This document shows positions 1-12,135 of a stretch of DNA of 64,000 nucleotides, piece by piece (position 1 is the first letter of the stretch; each line of letters opens with the position of its first letter). The translations under genes and the position numbers were made by a program. This stretch comes from Macrosoma leucophasiata (lineage: Eukaryota > Arthropoda > Insecta > Lepidoptera > Hedylidae), in contig JAWQUS010000010.1 in assembly GCA_036365455.1 (NCBI GenBank), positions 22,554,501 to 22,618,500 of the forward strand. Reading direction: 5' to 3'. The notes beneath the pieces were generated by a model. The model made no database searches. It was not told the DNA's origin and saw nothing but the letters and a program-made list of their open reading frames with translations.

Positions 1-720
1 CACCTGGTCGGACGTTGTAAGCGAAATTTGCAGTTAATTAATTTTTGTTTATATCTCAAAAACGGACGTCGAACATTTATGTATGCGTTAAAAGACCGAA
101 AAATTTTAATGCTCGTAAAGAAGCGGATTATTTAAAGGTAATGGAGATTTTATCCTTATTCAGGATGGAAGTGTCACTTCGCACATTAATTAAATAAAGT
201 CATAACTGAAATTCGGCTTTTTAAGTATGATTGTTACTTATTACCAACAGATAGCTCGTATCTTAAGGCTATTTGGTTTGAAATATATAGGTAAATAGGC
301 ACCTGGATGCTTTTAATGAGGTCTAAAGATTGGATCCGGACTCTTAGACATTTTCCAACGAGAATACTGTAAGTCTGGATACGACAAATATGAAAATGAA
401 AACTATTGATAACGATTGAATCTATTAAATTTGAAAGATGTTTAATAAACCTCTCAGTTTTTAAGTAAACAATTGGCACATATTAAAAAAAGAAAGAAAC
501 GAAGAACTATGCTAGTATTCATAAATGGATGATAAGTTTATGTCTACCGTTTCTTTAAATATACATTAACAACACATTTCAATATGTATTCAATATTTTT
601 CACAAACCGAATTATATGTCGTTTGTAGCGTCAGTAAAAAAGTTATGAAAGCCATCCTAGAATAATCCTGTAACAATTTCGATTGGACCGTAAAACCGTA
701 ATTGAACAACTCACACGCGT

Positions 721-1092
721 CCTCGAAGCGCGCATGGCCCCGCGGCTGGTGTAGATCGGAAGCGATCTGCTCAGTTAAGCACTACGGGCGCGGTCGGGTA
801 GTGTGATGGGTGACCGCTAGTGGCAAATTAAATGCGCGTTTCCGTGCTTCGGAGGGCACGTTAAGCCGTTGGTCCCGGTTGCTATCGATAGATAGCAGTC
901 GTTAAACCTTGTCGGAGGCCTTATGGGTGGTTTGAAAACATCCGACAGCGGGTTGGCCACTAACCCACCCAACTCCACCAATCCGCATTGGAGCAGCGTG
1001 GTGGAGTAAGCTCCAGGCCTCCCCCTAAAAAGGGGAGAGACTCGTGCCCAGCAGTGGGACGTATAATGGGTTGCCATTATTATTATTATTAT
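721..1092 (+). mobile_element. 5S-rRNA-derived SINE (family C), full copy
   Basis: The 5' part carries a 5S rRNA internal-promoter-like stretch: TTAAGCACTACGGGCGCGGT followed by GGGTAGTGTGATGGGTGACC, against the 5S pattern of GTTAAGCAACGTCGGGC and TTGGATGGGTGACCGC. The body continues to a 3' end reading CCCAGCAGTGGGACGTATAA and an (ATT)n tail. The 8-bp target-site duplication ACACGCGT is at 713-720 and 1093-1100. The open frames across it are accidental. Confidence 0.85.
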
Positions 1093-1094
1093 AC

Positions 1095-1240
1095 ACGCGT
1101 TCTATAAGAGCATAAGACTTTCAGCCGTTTGAAATTCAAGCTGCATCCAGATCTGACCTATTTCCACTGTACGTGAGATTTCACGTGCTATTATTTAGTT
1201 AGCTTCATTAGCTTCAATTTTTTCTCAGAATATTGTGCTT
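1095..1240. repeat. Dispersed repeat, related to 2020-2190
   Basis: Shares several blocks with 2020-2190: TAAGAGCATWAGACTT, CCGTTTGAAATTCAA, ACGTGAGATTTCAC and a following TTCATTAGCT. Type unknown; the divergence suggests two old copies. Confidence 0.5.
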
Positions 1241-2019
1241 TCTTTAATATAAGCTGCACGCTCGGTAAAATAACTGGTGTGATGTGATTATGTGTCATCA
1301 TTTATGAAACTAAATGAATAAAATAGTATGTTATTTGAGGTTTCAGTAACCAATTATTTAAAATGTTGTTTTGGTATATGTATCGTGTATACATACATAC
1401 ATTTGAATTTAGTAAAAAGCGGTTATTTTTATATTACAAACAGACACTCAATTTCATTTATTTGTATAGATTACTTTTGTTTTGGTACAAAAAATAACTT
1501 TCTCAGGACTCAAATTTCATCAAAAGCTGTTCAGTGACTTGGTTGCAAGATCACTATAGATAGACAGATAAGTGTATTGAAATCTGGAATTAGTACCGTA
1601 ATATTTTTGCTCAAAAATTAAGGAAACTCTTCGTTATTTAATTAATTATACATATTATATTATGTTGATTCTTAATTATTTAATTTAGTAATTGAATACT
1701 AATAGTGAATTCAAAACATAGGCTGAAAGATCACGCGCCGCACGAATAATACATATATCTACTTAAATTATTTAAAAAAAAAGCATAAGTAAGTAAGAAA
1801 ATGTTTATTCATATGAATAAACGCCCTCTAGTAGAACACACTATACATAATTACATTTGATATAAATCAACGAAAAGCTGAATCGCGCTATCAAAATTAT
1901 ACGTAAAGTTGCCACATCAATATGCGAATAAAGGTACAAGTTCCGTATGCTAGGCTGCGGTCGTCACTTTGCAAGATGACCCCCGTAAGGAATAATATTA
2001 ACGCCCCTCAGCACTTACG

Positions 2020-2190
2020 TAAGAGCATTAGACTTAAAACCGTTTGAAATTCAACCTGCATACCCCAGACCACGCCTGACCCACATCCACAGAACGTGAG
2101 ATTTCACTACCTAACTGGGTCCTACTTCATTAGCTCTATATTTAATTTTATACTGGAAACGCATTACAATTACGTCTGGAATGGTATTGT
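2020..2190. repeat. Dispersed repeat, related to 1095-1240
   Basis: Second copy of the element described at 1095. It ends just before the inverted-repeat element that starts at 2207. Confidence 0.5.
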
Positions 2191-2206
2191 TCGCGCTTGT
2201 GGAATT

Positions 2207-2730
2207 AAAGGAGATGTTGCAAAAATGTATGGACCTCCGGCCATGTATTGTACACAATATCATTAACTGACAAAATCAATATAAAAACGTTTTGTTACTG
2301 CATAGTTTTACGTATTTAGCTTTGTTTGCAGTTACAAAATATTATTTGCAACTCAAACCAACATATGAATAAGGCGAATATGGCGGGCGATGTCATTTTG
2401 ACATTTACACTTTTTTTGTTTTTGATTATATTTTAGTACTTGGAGAAAAAAGTAATATTTTCTAAATACTTTCGAAATCGATTTCATGTGTTAATACTAA
2501 GAACCAATACAATACTAAAAACTTATCGATTCCCAATTTAAAGAAGCGTCGGCTTTATCGCCGCCATGTTGAATATGGTTGAAAATGATAAAATCGTTTG
2601 AATTAAATGTGGTAGTAACTCTAAAATATATTCTTGAATAAAGTAATTGTATTTTTTTCGGATTCTTCTTTAATTTACCCATTTTTTGAGGACGTGTACG
2701 AACCAGAGCCGTGTTCGCAACATCTCCTTT
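2207..2730. mobile_element. Non-autonomous DNA element with 14-bp inverted ends (copy 1)
   Basis: Begins AAAGGAGATGTTGC and ends with its exact inverse complement GCAACATCTCCTTT. The interior is AT-rich and contains GGCGAATATGGCGGGC and GCCGCCATGTTGAATAT. It is colinear with the copy at 9831-10310 but carries about 45 extra bp near 2490-2540. No transposase frame and no clear target-site duplication, so the superfamily is undetermined. Confidence 0.7.
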
Positions 2731-2869
2731 GTTGCTTTGTTTGAATTATATTACTATTAGTGGTACCTTAGACCATAAATATTTATGTGATGAGGGATAA
2801 CAGCAAATATATCCCGAGACACTACTACGTAGCTGTAGTAGGTAAACAGTATTTGCTATATCTTCATAT

Positions 2870-3151
2870 TTTTTATATTATGGAAGTGGCAAACAAGCAT
2901 ACAGTTCACATTGATGTTAAGTGATGACTGCAGCCTATAGACACCCATACAAAGACCATGGTCAAAATGCAGATGCGTTACCATTCCTGAGGCCTAAGGT
3001 GTTATGCCTCTGTGCCGGAAATTACAGGGCCGTACATTATCACCTGACCGGAACACGATAGTACTGAACACTACCATTTAGCGGCAACTATATTAGGCAA
3101 TGCGGTGGTGACTACGCCCGTCAGCTCCGTCACTGAAGCTCTACCACCAGT
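2870..3151 (-). mobile_element. Family A SINE-like repeat
   Basis: Near full-length minus copy from the poly(T) side (TTATGGAAGTGGCAAACAAG) to the start CTACCACCAGT. Contains the family landmarks AGTGATGACTGCAGCCTATA and GGAAATTACAGGGCCGTACA. Confidence 0.8.
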
Positions 3152-3600
3152 CCATTGAAGCCTTTGCAACACTATTGGTAAGTATCTATAGTAGCGCTCT
3201 ATTTGTAGTTAAACTAACGCTCTTTGACAGCGTGTCTTTATTAATATATATCTATGCGTTAGAAGTGCGTCAACAGCGCGTGAAGAAGTTTTTGTCGGCA
3301 TACCGAGTATTTTATAAACGTTTGTTGCGATGTTACACTTTCTTCTTCAAGTATTATTTTCATAAAACCTCCAGTCCATTAAAGCCTTTGCAACACTATT
3401 GGTAAGTATCTAATCAAAACGCGCTTTATTTGTAGTTAAGCTAAGGCTCTTTGACAGCGTGTCTTTATAAATATATATCTATGCGTTTAGAAGTGCGTCA
3501 ACAGCGCGTGAAGAAGTTGTTGTCGGCATACCGAGTATTTTATAAACGTTTGTTGCGATGTAACACTTTCTTCTTCAAGTACTATTTTCATAAAACATCT
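3147..3600. repeat. Tandem duplication, 224-bp period
   Basis: Two direct copies (3147-3370 and 3371-3600) starting CCAGTCCATTRAAGCC. Shared blocks include GAAGTGCGTCAACAGCGCGT and TCGGCATACCGAGTATTTTA. They differ by scattered substitutions and small indels, giving two similar short frames (EVRQQRVKKFLSAYRVFYKR and its relative). I do not recognise the peptide and consider it probably non-coding. Confidence 0.7.
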
Positions 3601-4257
3601 TTAAACTTACATAAATCAACCTTAGTCACATGCTCAAATGTTCTTCGTAAACAACGTTAACCCCATACGTTTTACAACCGATACGTAAATGACCCGAAGC
3701 TGCTTCGATGCGTCACCCATAAAACTTTACGTTACCAGAATTAATTTGCGTGTAGTACGTGAGGATGCTTATCGGATTAACCCGGCTGCGGACGCGGGAA
3801 CACTCGACCGTATAAATTCACTTCAGGGTACGATAGTACGGGTGCGATCGATTGAAAAAACGAGCAGTATTTTGGGTTGTCCGGTTATTTAATGGTGAAA
3901 GAGTTTTAGTGATCGAATTTAAGGGCGTAGGCCTTAAAATGTGAGGTATCTGCTGTTGTAGATAATATCATCTAGGATCTTTATCTTGCTAGAGGAGGAT
4001 CTTTGTTGTAATTGTTTTGGTCAAAACGTTACGTGTTCAATTTTCGATACTTTAAAATTTAGAATTTAGATATATATGTTTGGAAGTGCATTAAGTTATA
4101 AGCTTTTTTTATAATAAACATATATTAAACGCATACCTTACTATGATTCTGAGACTAATAAAGTTAATAAATAATTCGATTGAAATGGTACGCGATTAAG
4201 TCCCGTTTAAGGTATAAAAATATTTTTATGTGGATACTACTCTTAAATTTATTTTAA

Positions 4258-4520
4258 ACTAGCTGACTCGGCAAACTTCCTATTGCCTCAGAATGAAATA
4301 ATGTGTCTAAAGTTTGATAGATACGGACTATTTGTATGGGAAAATAAAATTGTGGTTTTTACTATTTCCCTTCAATTTCTACATATTTTTTTACCTTTTA
4401 AACCTTCCCTGGACTTCCAAAAATCATTCAAAACCAAAGTTAGCCTAATCTGTCCAGCCGTTCTCGAGTTTTAGCGAGACTAACGTACAGCAATTGATTT
4501 TTATATTTATAGATAGATAG
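4258..4520 (+). mobile_element. LINE 3' end fragment (CTAGCTGA family)
   Basis: Starts CTAGCTGACTCGGCAAACTT and runs through ATTGCCTCAGAATGAAATAA to CCAGCCGTTCTCGAGTTTTA and a TATAGATAG tail. The same unit is at 18537, 22091 and 27474. It resembles 3' ends of RTE/CR1-like LINEs common in Lepidoptera (inferred). Confidence 0.6.
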
Positions 4521-5010
4521 TATGTATAGTAGTTATAAAATTCTTAAATTAAATTGCATGTAACTTTATAAAAAAACTTAGACATTTTCAATCAGTTTAA
4601 AAATAATTAAAAGATACCGCTACGTTAAATCGAAGCAAGCGCAATCGTTTCAATTTTCAAAAGCCATATTTTTTTTACAAAATGTTCATATAAAAATACA
4701 ATTTCATAATCAATAAAAATATTTCGTTAAAGAAATCGACTTAAAATTGCTCTCAAAGATATTGAAATAGTTTTGCAACCGAAGGAACTCGGTAATATAA
4801 TATTGGTAAACTATAAACTGTAATAGCCCATTCGTGCCGAGAAGTGCAGTCATTAAAACTTACTATTCGCGATATAGTGACTTAAGAAACAGTTTCTACG
4901 TGGAAAAATTATTATTGGTGAACCATTTGAACGTGCAACTCTATTTTTAATTTATTAATAAATAGCTTAAGCTATCACGATTAGCGCTTAATAGGATCAA
5001 TTTAATTTCA

Positions 5011-5445
5011 GACATAGAGAGGCATAACACCTTAGATCTCAGGAGTGCCATGAAATCTCTGGTTTCGTTTAAATGTATATTCATTAATTTATATAGGGGT
5101 CTGTCGCAGAATGTGTGACTGACTACCTCGTTATTGGGCTGCCTGTTATTGGGCTTTTCTGTGAGGATATTACTAGTAATAGCCCGGCGTCTGATACCAG
5201 TGCCTCATAGAGCACGTAAAGCCGTCGGTCCATCAAACTATGAGAGTGAGGGAATAGAGAGTGCACCTGTGTTTGCGCATACACTTGTGCACTTAATATC
5301 TCCCGCGCAGTTGGCTGGTCTCCGTTGAGATTGGCCACTGTGAACAAAATTTGGTATAGAGGACATTATTATTTTATAGGCTACAGTACTACTTACCATC
5401 AATGTAAACTGTATGCTTCTTTGCCACTTCTGAACATAAAAAAAG
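5011..5445 (+). mobile_element. Family A fragment split by a LINE 3' end
   Basis: 5011-5060 (GAGAGGCATAACACCTTAGA) and 5385-5445 (ACTTACCATCAATGTAAACT to an A run) belong to one family A copy. About 300 bp is inserted between them: 5100-5375 reads like a LINE end (CCCGCGCAGTTGGCTGGTCT, then GGACATTATTATTTT), again with an ATT-type tail. Confidence 0.55.
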
Positions 5446-5514
5446 TTAAGTAACAGACAAGCGTGAAAAACACGATAGTAATTATTTAGATAATACAGAC
5501 GAGAAACTTTATCT

Positions 5515-5720
5515 TATAAAATCCAGAACTCGTGATACAGATCTCATGGCCCTGAAGTAAACTATCACAGAGGCTGCTAACTATCAAAACTTAGGCATTC
5601 TACGTCTGCATTTTGACCTCTTGTTTTTATGTATATGTCTATAGGCTGCAGCAGTCTTCTTCTCGTGTCAGCGGCTCAACTTAAATGTATGCTGCTGTCA
5701 TCAGTTAATATCCATGTGAA
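5515..5720 (+). mobile_element. Diverged family A remnant
   Basis: Old 3' part of family A; TGCATTTTGACCTC and GTCTATAGGCTGCAG are recognisable. Confidence 0.45.
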
Positions 5721-6707
5721 CTGAATTGCTAAAACATATAAGAGTAAGTGTATTTAACATCATACGAATGAAATGTTGGACATCAGTTAGTTTATGTTAC
5801 ACAATAAACATCACGTATACGTTGAATGACTCCACCGTCAATATAAAACATAGCATAAATTTGTTAAAGAAAAGGTACTATTGACTTCATTAATAAAAGA
5901 AATCAACAATAAACGATCCAGACGAAAATAAAACAATCAATACATAGTAATAAAAAATGTATCGCATGAAGCGGCTAGGGTCTGATGCGCCCCGCGGTTT
6001 ATCTGAGGGTTAATGTTGAAATTTGTACACTGTGTAAACATTTGTCAGTGCCAGTCGTATATCCAAGTCCGTTGCAGCGAGATTGGAGATACAGAATCCA
6101 ATCGAAATTTACAAACCCTTGTCGCTTTGGTCATAACGTGGTAGGAGGCCTCTCGGAATTAAATTCTCCAATTTAACACTGCGATGGAATTCAGTTTAAA
6201 TGCCCCGATACATAAAACCTAGAGTCGCGTGTGCTTTCAAAAGGATATGTGGATGCATTTTGCGATCACCCGCTGCGCTCACTCGTCGAAATCACAACAA
6301 ATAATTTACGGGACCCACCTCTAGTAATGAGAACCGTGTGTAGTGTGGACCCTAAAGTCCATTTTTCAAAAAATTGGGAAAAGAAATTGAGAATTTCGCC
6401 AACGACCACGGTAAAATTATCTTTGCTACAAAAGGTCTTTTCAATATAGATTCAAACGTGGCTTGAATAGGATAAGATTGTGTTAGTTCGGTGTCGAATA
6501 AAGTTTTATGTTTTTCTTAAAATTCTTTTTATACGCCTTTATTTTTCATCAACTCTAAGTAGATATAACAAATTGTCTGGATCGTCAATTATTATATCAA
6601 ATGATAATTGAACATATTATGTAATACAATAAGTAAAATAATTTCCAACACAATAACGTCTTTTTAATTATGCTTATAATTAATTGTCAGGTTTACATCA
6701 GCAAATT

Positions 6708-6992
6708 TTATACTGGTGGTAGAGCTCTAGTGACGGAGCTCGCGGGCACCACCGCATTACCTAATATACTTGCCGCTAAATGGTACTGTTCAAGCACTAT
6801 CATGTTCCGGTCAGGTGGTAATGTACGGCCCTGTAATTTCCGGCACAGAGGCATAACACCTTAGGCCTCAGGAGTGGTAACGCATCTGCATTTCGACCTT
6901 GGTCATTGTGTGGGTGTCTATAGGCTGCAGTCATCACTTAACATCAATGTGAACTACATGCTTGTTTACCACTTCAAACACATAAAAAAAAG
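6708..6992 (+). mobile_element. Family A SINE-like repeat, full copy
   Basis: From ACTGGTGGTAGAGCTCTAGT to a poly(A) tail after CACTTCAAACACAT. A few bases of the 5' part (the GCGTAG block) are missing. Confidence 0.8.
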
Positions 6993-7101
6993 CAATAACT
7001 TTAAGACAATTGAGAATATTATATGAGAATGTGATAAAATTAAATATAGTAAAGTAATTCATCACATTTCTTACAATACGAAATCTCTGTCCACTTCAAA
7101 C

Positions 7102-7150
7102 TTATTATGACTTCAGTAAAACATAATAGTTTTTACTGGAGTCATAATAG
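7102..7150. repeat. Inverted repeat (hairpin, 20-bp arms)
   Basis: TTATTATGACTTCAGTAAAA faces TTTTACTGGAGTCATAATAG across an 8-base loop. Possibly a tiny inverted-repeat element remnant. Confidence 0.5.
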
Positions 7151-7789
7151 TTGTAAGCATTTGAAAATTGTACAGTAAATAATTGAGAATGTAAAATTTT
7201 AACTACAGATTTTCCCACAGACCACCACAGATAAATTGTCATATTCAATCACTATTCAATAAAACAAAACTACGCAAGCCGAACAAATAAATCAACACAC
7301 GTAATTATACGAAGAGACGATTTAAACAGCAATAAAGTAACATTAAGAAAGGCCATTTCCAATTCAAATACCCACTATAACTTGTATACCAGCTAACTCA
7401 TCCTCACTATTCCGATGTTTAGGCAACAAAAGATGAAAAGCGACTATAAAATTTCACCATTTCCCCCTTTGTATGTTAGCAATTAGGCTAATGAAGTGGG
7501 TTGAGAGCGCAAATGAATGGACTGTACCGACGTTCTTCGCATTCACCTTTCACCTTTCATGTGGCCAATTTGCTGATGCTGTATTACTTTAACGTGAATT
7601 AGTTTGAGTGTTTTCCTGGCTAGTGCCTTTTTGTTTTCATTTATGGGTCAAAATATACAATTATACGATTGGTGATACATTATTCTAGCTTTTATTTTTC
7701 TGCCTCAATATTCTTGTGGTAGCTGGCTATAGACTACTACTACACTGAGATCCTGACAGATCCTGAGATCTCTGGTCCATCTCTCGGTT

Positions 7790-7948
7790 ATGAATTGTTC
7801 TCATTTTCTGGAAGTTTCCCAGTGTCAACCTTGGAGTTTGGTCACGTGCCCAAATATATGAATAGTCAAGAGTCTCGCTACCACACATTAGCCAAAATGT
7901 AATCGGCGGATCGAATGCTTGGTGTATGAATTTACCTCTGCTTACTTT
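7790..7948 (+). mobile_element. Family B tRNA-SINE, diverged 3' part
   Basis: Has CATTTTCTGGAAGTTTCCCA, GTTTGGTCACGTGCCC and the final TTTACCTCTGC landmark of family B; the tRNA head is missing. Confidence 0.6.
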
Positions 7949-7974
7949 AGTATTTTACCCCAAGGCCAAATCTG

Positions 7975-8063
7975 AATGAAAACACGATAGATCTGAACCA
8001 TTTAATGGCAAGTAGATATGATAATGCAGTAGCGACTACGTCCTCAAGTTTTGTCCCAGTATA
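7975..8063 (-). mobile_element. Diverged family A 5' part
   Basis: Matches the 5' half of family A in reverse (AACACGATAG, then TGGCAAGTAGAT), with many substitutions. Confidence 0.4.
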
Positions 8064-8829
8064 AAAAGTTAGTTATATGTCTTTACTTCTATTATCTTGT
8101 TTATCAAAAAGCAATATCTGCTTGTAAAATCAAAAGAAAGTTTCAGATTTCACAGACTGACAGAAATTTTATCGTGTTGACGTGATTGAACGATTGAATT
8201 ACAAGGTTGATTAACTTAAATTCGGCTATCCTGAAAGACGGCATACAATAAATAACAATCAATCTGCGTGAAAAGATAAACAGGGATAATATAGAAGCCA
8301 ACATGCCAAAGGTTTCTGATTTATTTTGTTTGAAAGATGTTTTTGAAGAAATATCACTAACTGGGGGTCCATTTATCAAAATGATCGATAACGAGAATAG
8401 GAAATTGAAACTGAATCAATGGGGGCGAAATGATTTATTGGCATTATAAACAAAATACGTTGGATCATTTTCCATTTTGTATATTGGTTCGAGACCGCCA
8501 AGGGAGTTCCATATTCCGAACTGTTCGGGTATGATATTAAACATTTAATCGTTGTGTCACGTCCAATAAGCCCCGTATTTTAAATATACGTAGCTACGGC
8601 ACTTTTGGGAAATAAAGGGATTAATCGCCGTTTGAATATGTTGGACGGAAATTTGTATTGTTATTTTTATATATAAGTTCTCAAAAAATCTTTCATTATT
8701 TGCACGCGACATTATAATCATAATGTTGTTTTATTTTCATACAAAGTGAGATCATATCAGGTCATGACATTGTTATTGCTTCGTTTGGTACGTTACCAGA
8801 AAATAAATTAAAATCATATTTTTTCAATG

Positions 8830-8960
8830 TTATTAATGTGGTAAACAAGAATGCAGTTCACAGTGATGGCTGCAGCCTATAGACACTAACACAAAGAGCA
8901 GAGGTTAAAATGCAGATGCGTTGCCACCCCTGTGACCTTAGTTGTTATATCTCTGAGTTA
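8830..8960 (-). mobile_element. Family A 3' part
   Basis: Minus copy covering GGTAAACAAGAATGCAGTTC through GTTGCCACCCCTGTGACCTT; the 5' half is absent. Confidence 0.6.
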
Positions 8961-9005
8961 TGTCTTTAGTTATTTAGTTAATAGGTCGAGTTCTGTCTGA
9001 TGGTG

Positions 9006-9158
9006 GGGTCAAAAGTCTTAGGAATCGGCGTGCATGTATGAAGAGAATGATGAAGGTAGACGAGGCACGAGAGGTTTGTCAGAACCGGGATGTCTGGCGC
9101 TCTACACTCTCTGCCTACCCCGTTAGGGACCTGGCGTGAAGATACTTACATACATTAT
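9006..9158 (+). mobile_element. LINE D 3' end with terminal coding remnant
   Basis: The plus strand encodes 43 codons ending in a stop ([20 protein letters not shown], then [14 protein letters not shown]), the C-terminal tail of a non-LTR retrotransposon polyprotein, followed by GAAGATACTTACATACAT. It is 5'-truncated like most LINE insertions. The same end is at 41427, 42048 and 50677. Confidence 0.7.
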
Positions 9159-9830
9159 TAAGTGGTTATACATACATCTGAAGCTAAAACGTGATGTTAA
9201 ATGTAAGTTAAATTTTAAATTCAAATTATACTCTGCAGTATAGTGATTAAATACAAACTAAATAACACTGAACATGTTATATTTGGATAAGTCTAGAACC
9301 ATTATGTAAGTTGGAGAATCAAGAGCAATTTGTTTAGAAAGTAAACACTAAAGCTAAATGAAGCATTTACAGAGACGAAATGGTCTATTTGTTACTGAAA
9401 AGTGCTTTCCTGTTAATTTAATAGAGAGTAAATGTGTAAATAAAAGAGTTACTATCAAAATTATAACATGGTAAGAATCCATTTCAAAGGGTTTCGTTAA
9501 ATGTTCTTATTTGAATCCTAGATCAAACTAATTTTATACTTTAAGTTCCATAATGTTTCTTTGTAGTCTTTTTGAACTATGTATTATCTTAATTGATTAT
9601 CTGCGAAATCAGACACAATTTGTCTGGTGTTATTGTTATAACAATAGCATCACATTTACTTGCAGATGACCTCTTGAATGAGACTCATATGTTAATCTTT
9701 GATTTGTGTAAATGTATAGCTAATCAAGAATTACACAATTTGTGAACAAGAAATGTTATTTAAAAAAGAAAAATAAGTTAAGATCTACGTCCATATAATG
9801 GAAAAGCTACTGCTATGAGGTGTTCCTCTC

Positions 9831-10310
9831 AAAGGAGATGTTGCAAAAATGTATGGACCTCCGGCCATGTATTGTACACAATATCATTAAACAGGCAAAA
9901 TCAATATAAAAACGTTTTTTAATGCATATTTTCACTTATTTAGCTTTGTTTGTAGTTACAAAACATTATTTTCAGTTAGAACTGCAACTCAAAACCAACA
10001 AGGCGAATATGGCGGGCAATGTCATTTTGACATATTCATTTTTTAAATTGTTTTTTGATTATATAGTACTTACTTGGAGAAAAAAAGTAATATTTCTAAA
10101 TACTATCGAAATCGGTTGATCTCAAGCGTCGGCTGTATCGCCGCCATGTTGAATATAGTTGAAAATGATAAAATCGTTTGAATTAAATGTGGTTGTAACT
10201 CTAAAATATATTCTTGAATAAATATATTGTATTTTTTTCGGATTCTTCTTTAATTTACCCATTTTTTGAGGACGTGTACAAACCAGAGCCGAGCTCGCAA
10301 CATCTCCTTT
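9831..10310. mobile_element. Non-autonomous DNA element with 14-bp inverted ends (copy 2)
   Basis: Same 14-bp perfect terminal inverted repeats and colinear interior as 2207-2730, in the same orientation. Homology stops exactly at both ends, which fixes the element borders. Open frames inside it are not conserved as proteins. Confidence 0.7.
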
Positions 10311-11959
10311 ATTTGTTTCTTGCTACGGACTGCTCGCTGCGGAAGAAGAATGCAATTTCAGCGACCCAAAAAAGACGCGACAACAATTTTGAGGTCACAC
10401 AGCGCCTCCATTTTCAAGTCAATGTTATATAACCAACATAAAACTTGAGCGTCTATATTTAAACGATACGATCCAGATGGTCACGCCACCCGATTTTAGT
10501 ATCTCTCGAATCTTTTTAACGTGACCACACAACATGGAACCTTTATTTTTCTTATCTTTGCATCCAGACCATAAAATTTCCGATGCCACTGAAGGTACGA
10601 CGGGTCTTCTTAACTTGGCAGGTAAGGGTTACCGATAGCCTGTTATAAAGAGAACAGGCGTATTTCATAGTTATGAGCGCGGAAAGGAAGTATATTTTTA
10701 GTTGTAGCATCTGGTTGAGTTCCTTTCCATCGAATAAGTTTAGTTTTAATTAACACGTTTCATAATTCTTCGAGTTCGACATTGAATTGAAATCTTTACT
10801 ATTCCATTTCTTCTGTTTGGGTTATAAAGTTGACACGTTGTTTAATGTTGAGTGCTCCAGGAAATATTAATGCTATAAAATTGTTGGGTTTATGAAGGGA
10901 AAGTGTATTTCCTTATCTTATTGGTGTCATAACTCTGTTAGAGCATTTATTTAGTGGTTGCACTAGAGAAATATCTTTTACATAGAACACATTTTATGGC
11001 TTCCTTGATTAACGACACCTATAAAGATTTTAAGTTGCTACTAAGTTAACGATGTTTATATTGTAATTAAAATATCAGCACTATTAATTAAAAAAAGATA
11101 GCAAGTTAAATATTGAGCCAATATGTAATCACAGGGTATGTAAATATTTTGAAAGAACAAGACAAAAAGAAGATAAAAAAGAACTCGATTTGGCTATTTT
11201 TATTTAATTTAACATATTTGTGCATTCGTAGGATATCATCGAGTATCTTTTCATTTGACAATAAGCTTAGTTTAACTAATACCGTTAAGAACTTGGGAAT
11301 CGTTACATCGGGGCTAATACTAACACTCAGATTATGCTAACTGTGGTAAACAGTCCGGATGATTATCAAGGTCGTACCGCAAATGGGTTAATTCCGACGT
11401 AATTGCCTCGATGGCCTTGTCTATAAAATGTATTTAGTAACGATTCTGAAATTTCAGACAGTTTGTTTTAATTGCCACTTAGCTTCGTGTTCGATTGAAC
11501 TTACACAACCCACGCATTCATGATTCTGAACCTCACAATTATATAAAACATGATTCCAATTGGGCTGCTCAAAAATATGCTACACTAATTTGGAATAATG
11601 TCCTCCAAACCCAGCAGCATTACTATGTTGGATGACATTACTGATTTGTACCCCAAGTATTTCAAAATATTTTTGAATAAGAGACGGACCCTGGGGCATC
11701 ATCGTTTCGTAGGCTTAAGGCAACACGAGGGGAACTGTCAACAGCAGCCTTGAAGGATGGCAGGGCTCTCGATGACATTTTTACACAACCCATTCTATAG
11801 CACTAAGGAATCACCTTCACCAGACGGCATTCCATTCCACAATTTACTTTTAACATGGTAAAATAAACCGGACTAATGGCTATAACTTTCAGCGAGTGGT
11901 GATGAGTGGATGAATCAACCTATTTACCAACTTCGTGAATTGCAGGTTTTTTTATCATA

Positions 11960-12017
11960 GATAGAAACTACTTTCCATCTGGTAGGATGTTCTACCAGAT
12001 GAAAAGTAGTTTCTATC
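11960..12017. repeat. 26-bp-arm hairpin
   Basis: GATAGAAACTACTTTCCATC plus TGGTAG is followed, after a 6-base loop, by its inverse complement with a single mismatch. It is unusually perfect for intron sequence and is either a miniature inverted-repeat element or a foldback transcript. Confidence 0.7.
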
Positions 12018-12135
12018 GCCTATAAACTTTTGCAAGACCCAAGAAGGGAGTCAACTCGCTGCCTGAATGTTTGGTAAGCCACGTTGAATTTCACATAAGA
12101 AAAGAAATGGAAGATTTGATACTGAAATCACTCAC

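Larger units (their letters stand above)
1..12135. other. unc5 intron towards the missing transmembrane exon
   Basis: No host exon recognised on either strand. The stretch holds a 5S-SINE, two inverted-repeat elements of one family (2.2 and 9.8 kb), a 224-bp tandem duplication, LINE 3' fragments and several family A copies, all listed separately. The segments 1-700, 1240-1980, 5740-6660, 7000-7790, 8080-8830, 9160-9830 and 10310-11960 are AT-rich and show nothing I can name. Segment 3660-3900 is somewhat GC-richer with a 67-codon open frame (3689-3892) that resembles no family I know. Segment 11560-11900 looks like decayed element sequence of unknown type. Confidence 0.6.

Noticed and set aside
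763..815. 5S rRNA gene
   Set aside because: Only part of the 5S sequence is present, it is diverged, and it is joined to a SINE body with an ATT tail and target-site duplication.
817..1077. 86-codon minus frame, near-identical to one at 63158-63418, looking like a conserved protein
   Set aside because: Both lie entirely inside 5S-SINE copies on the antisense strand.
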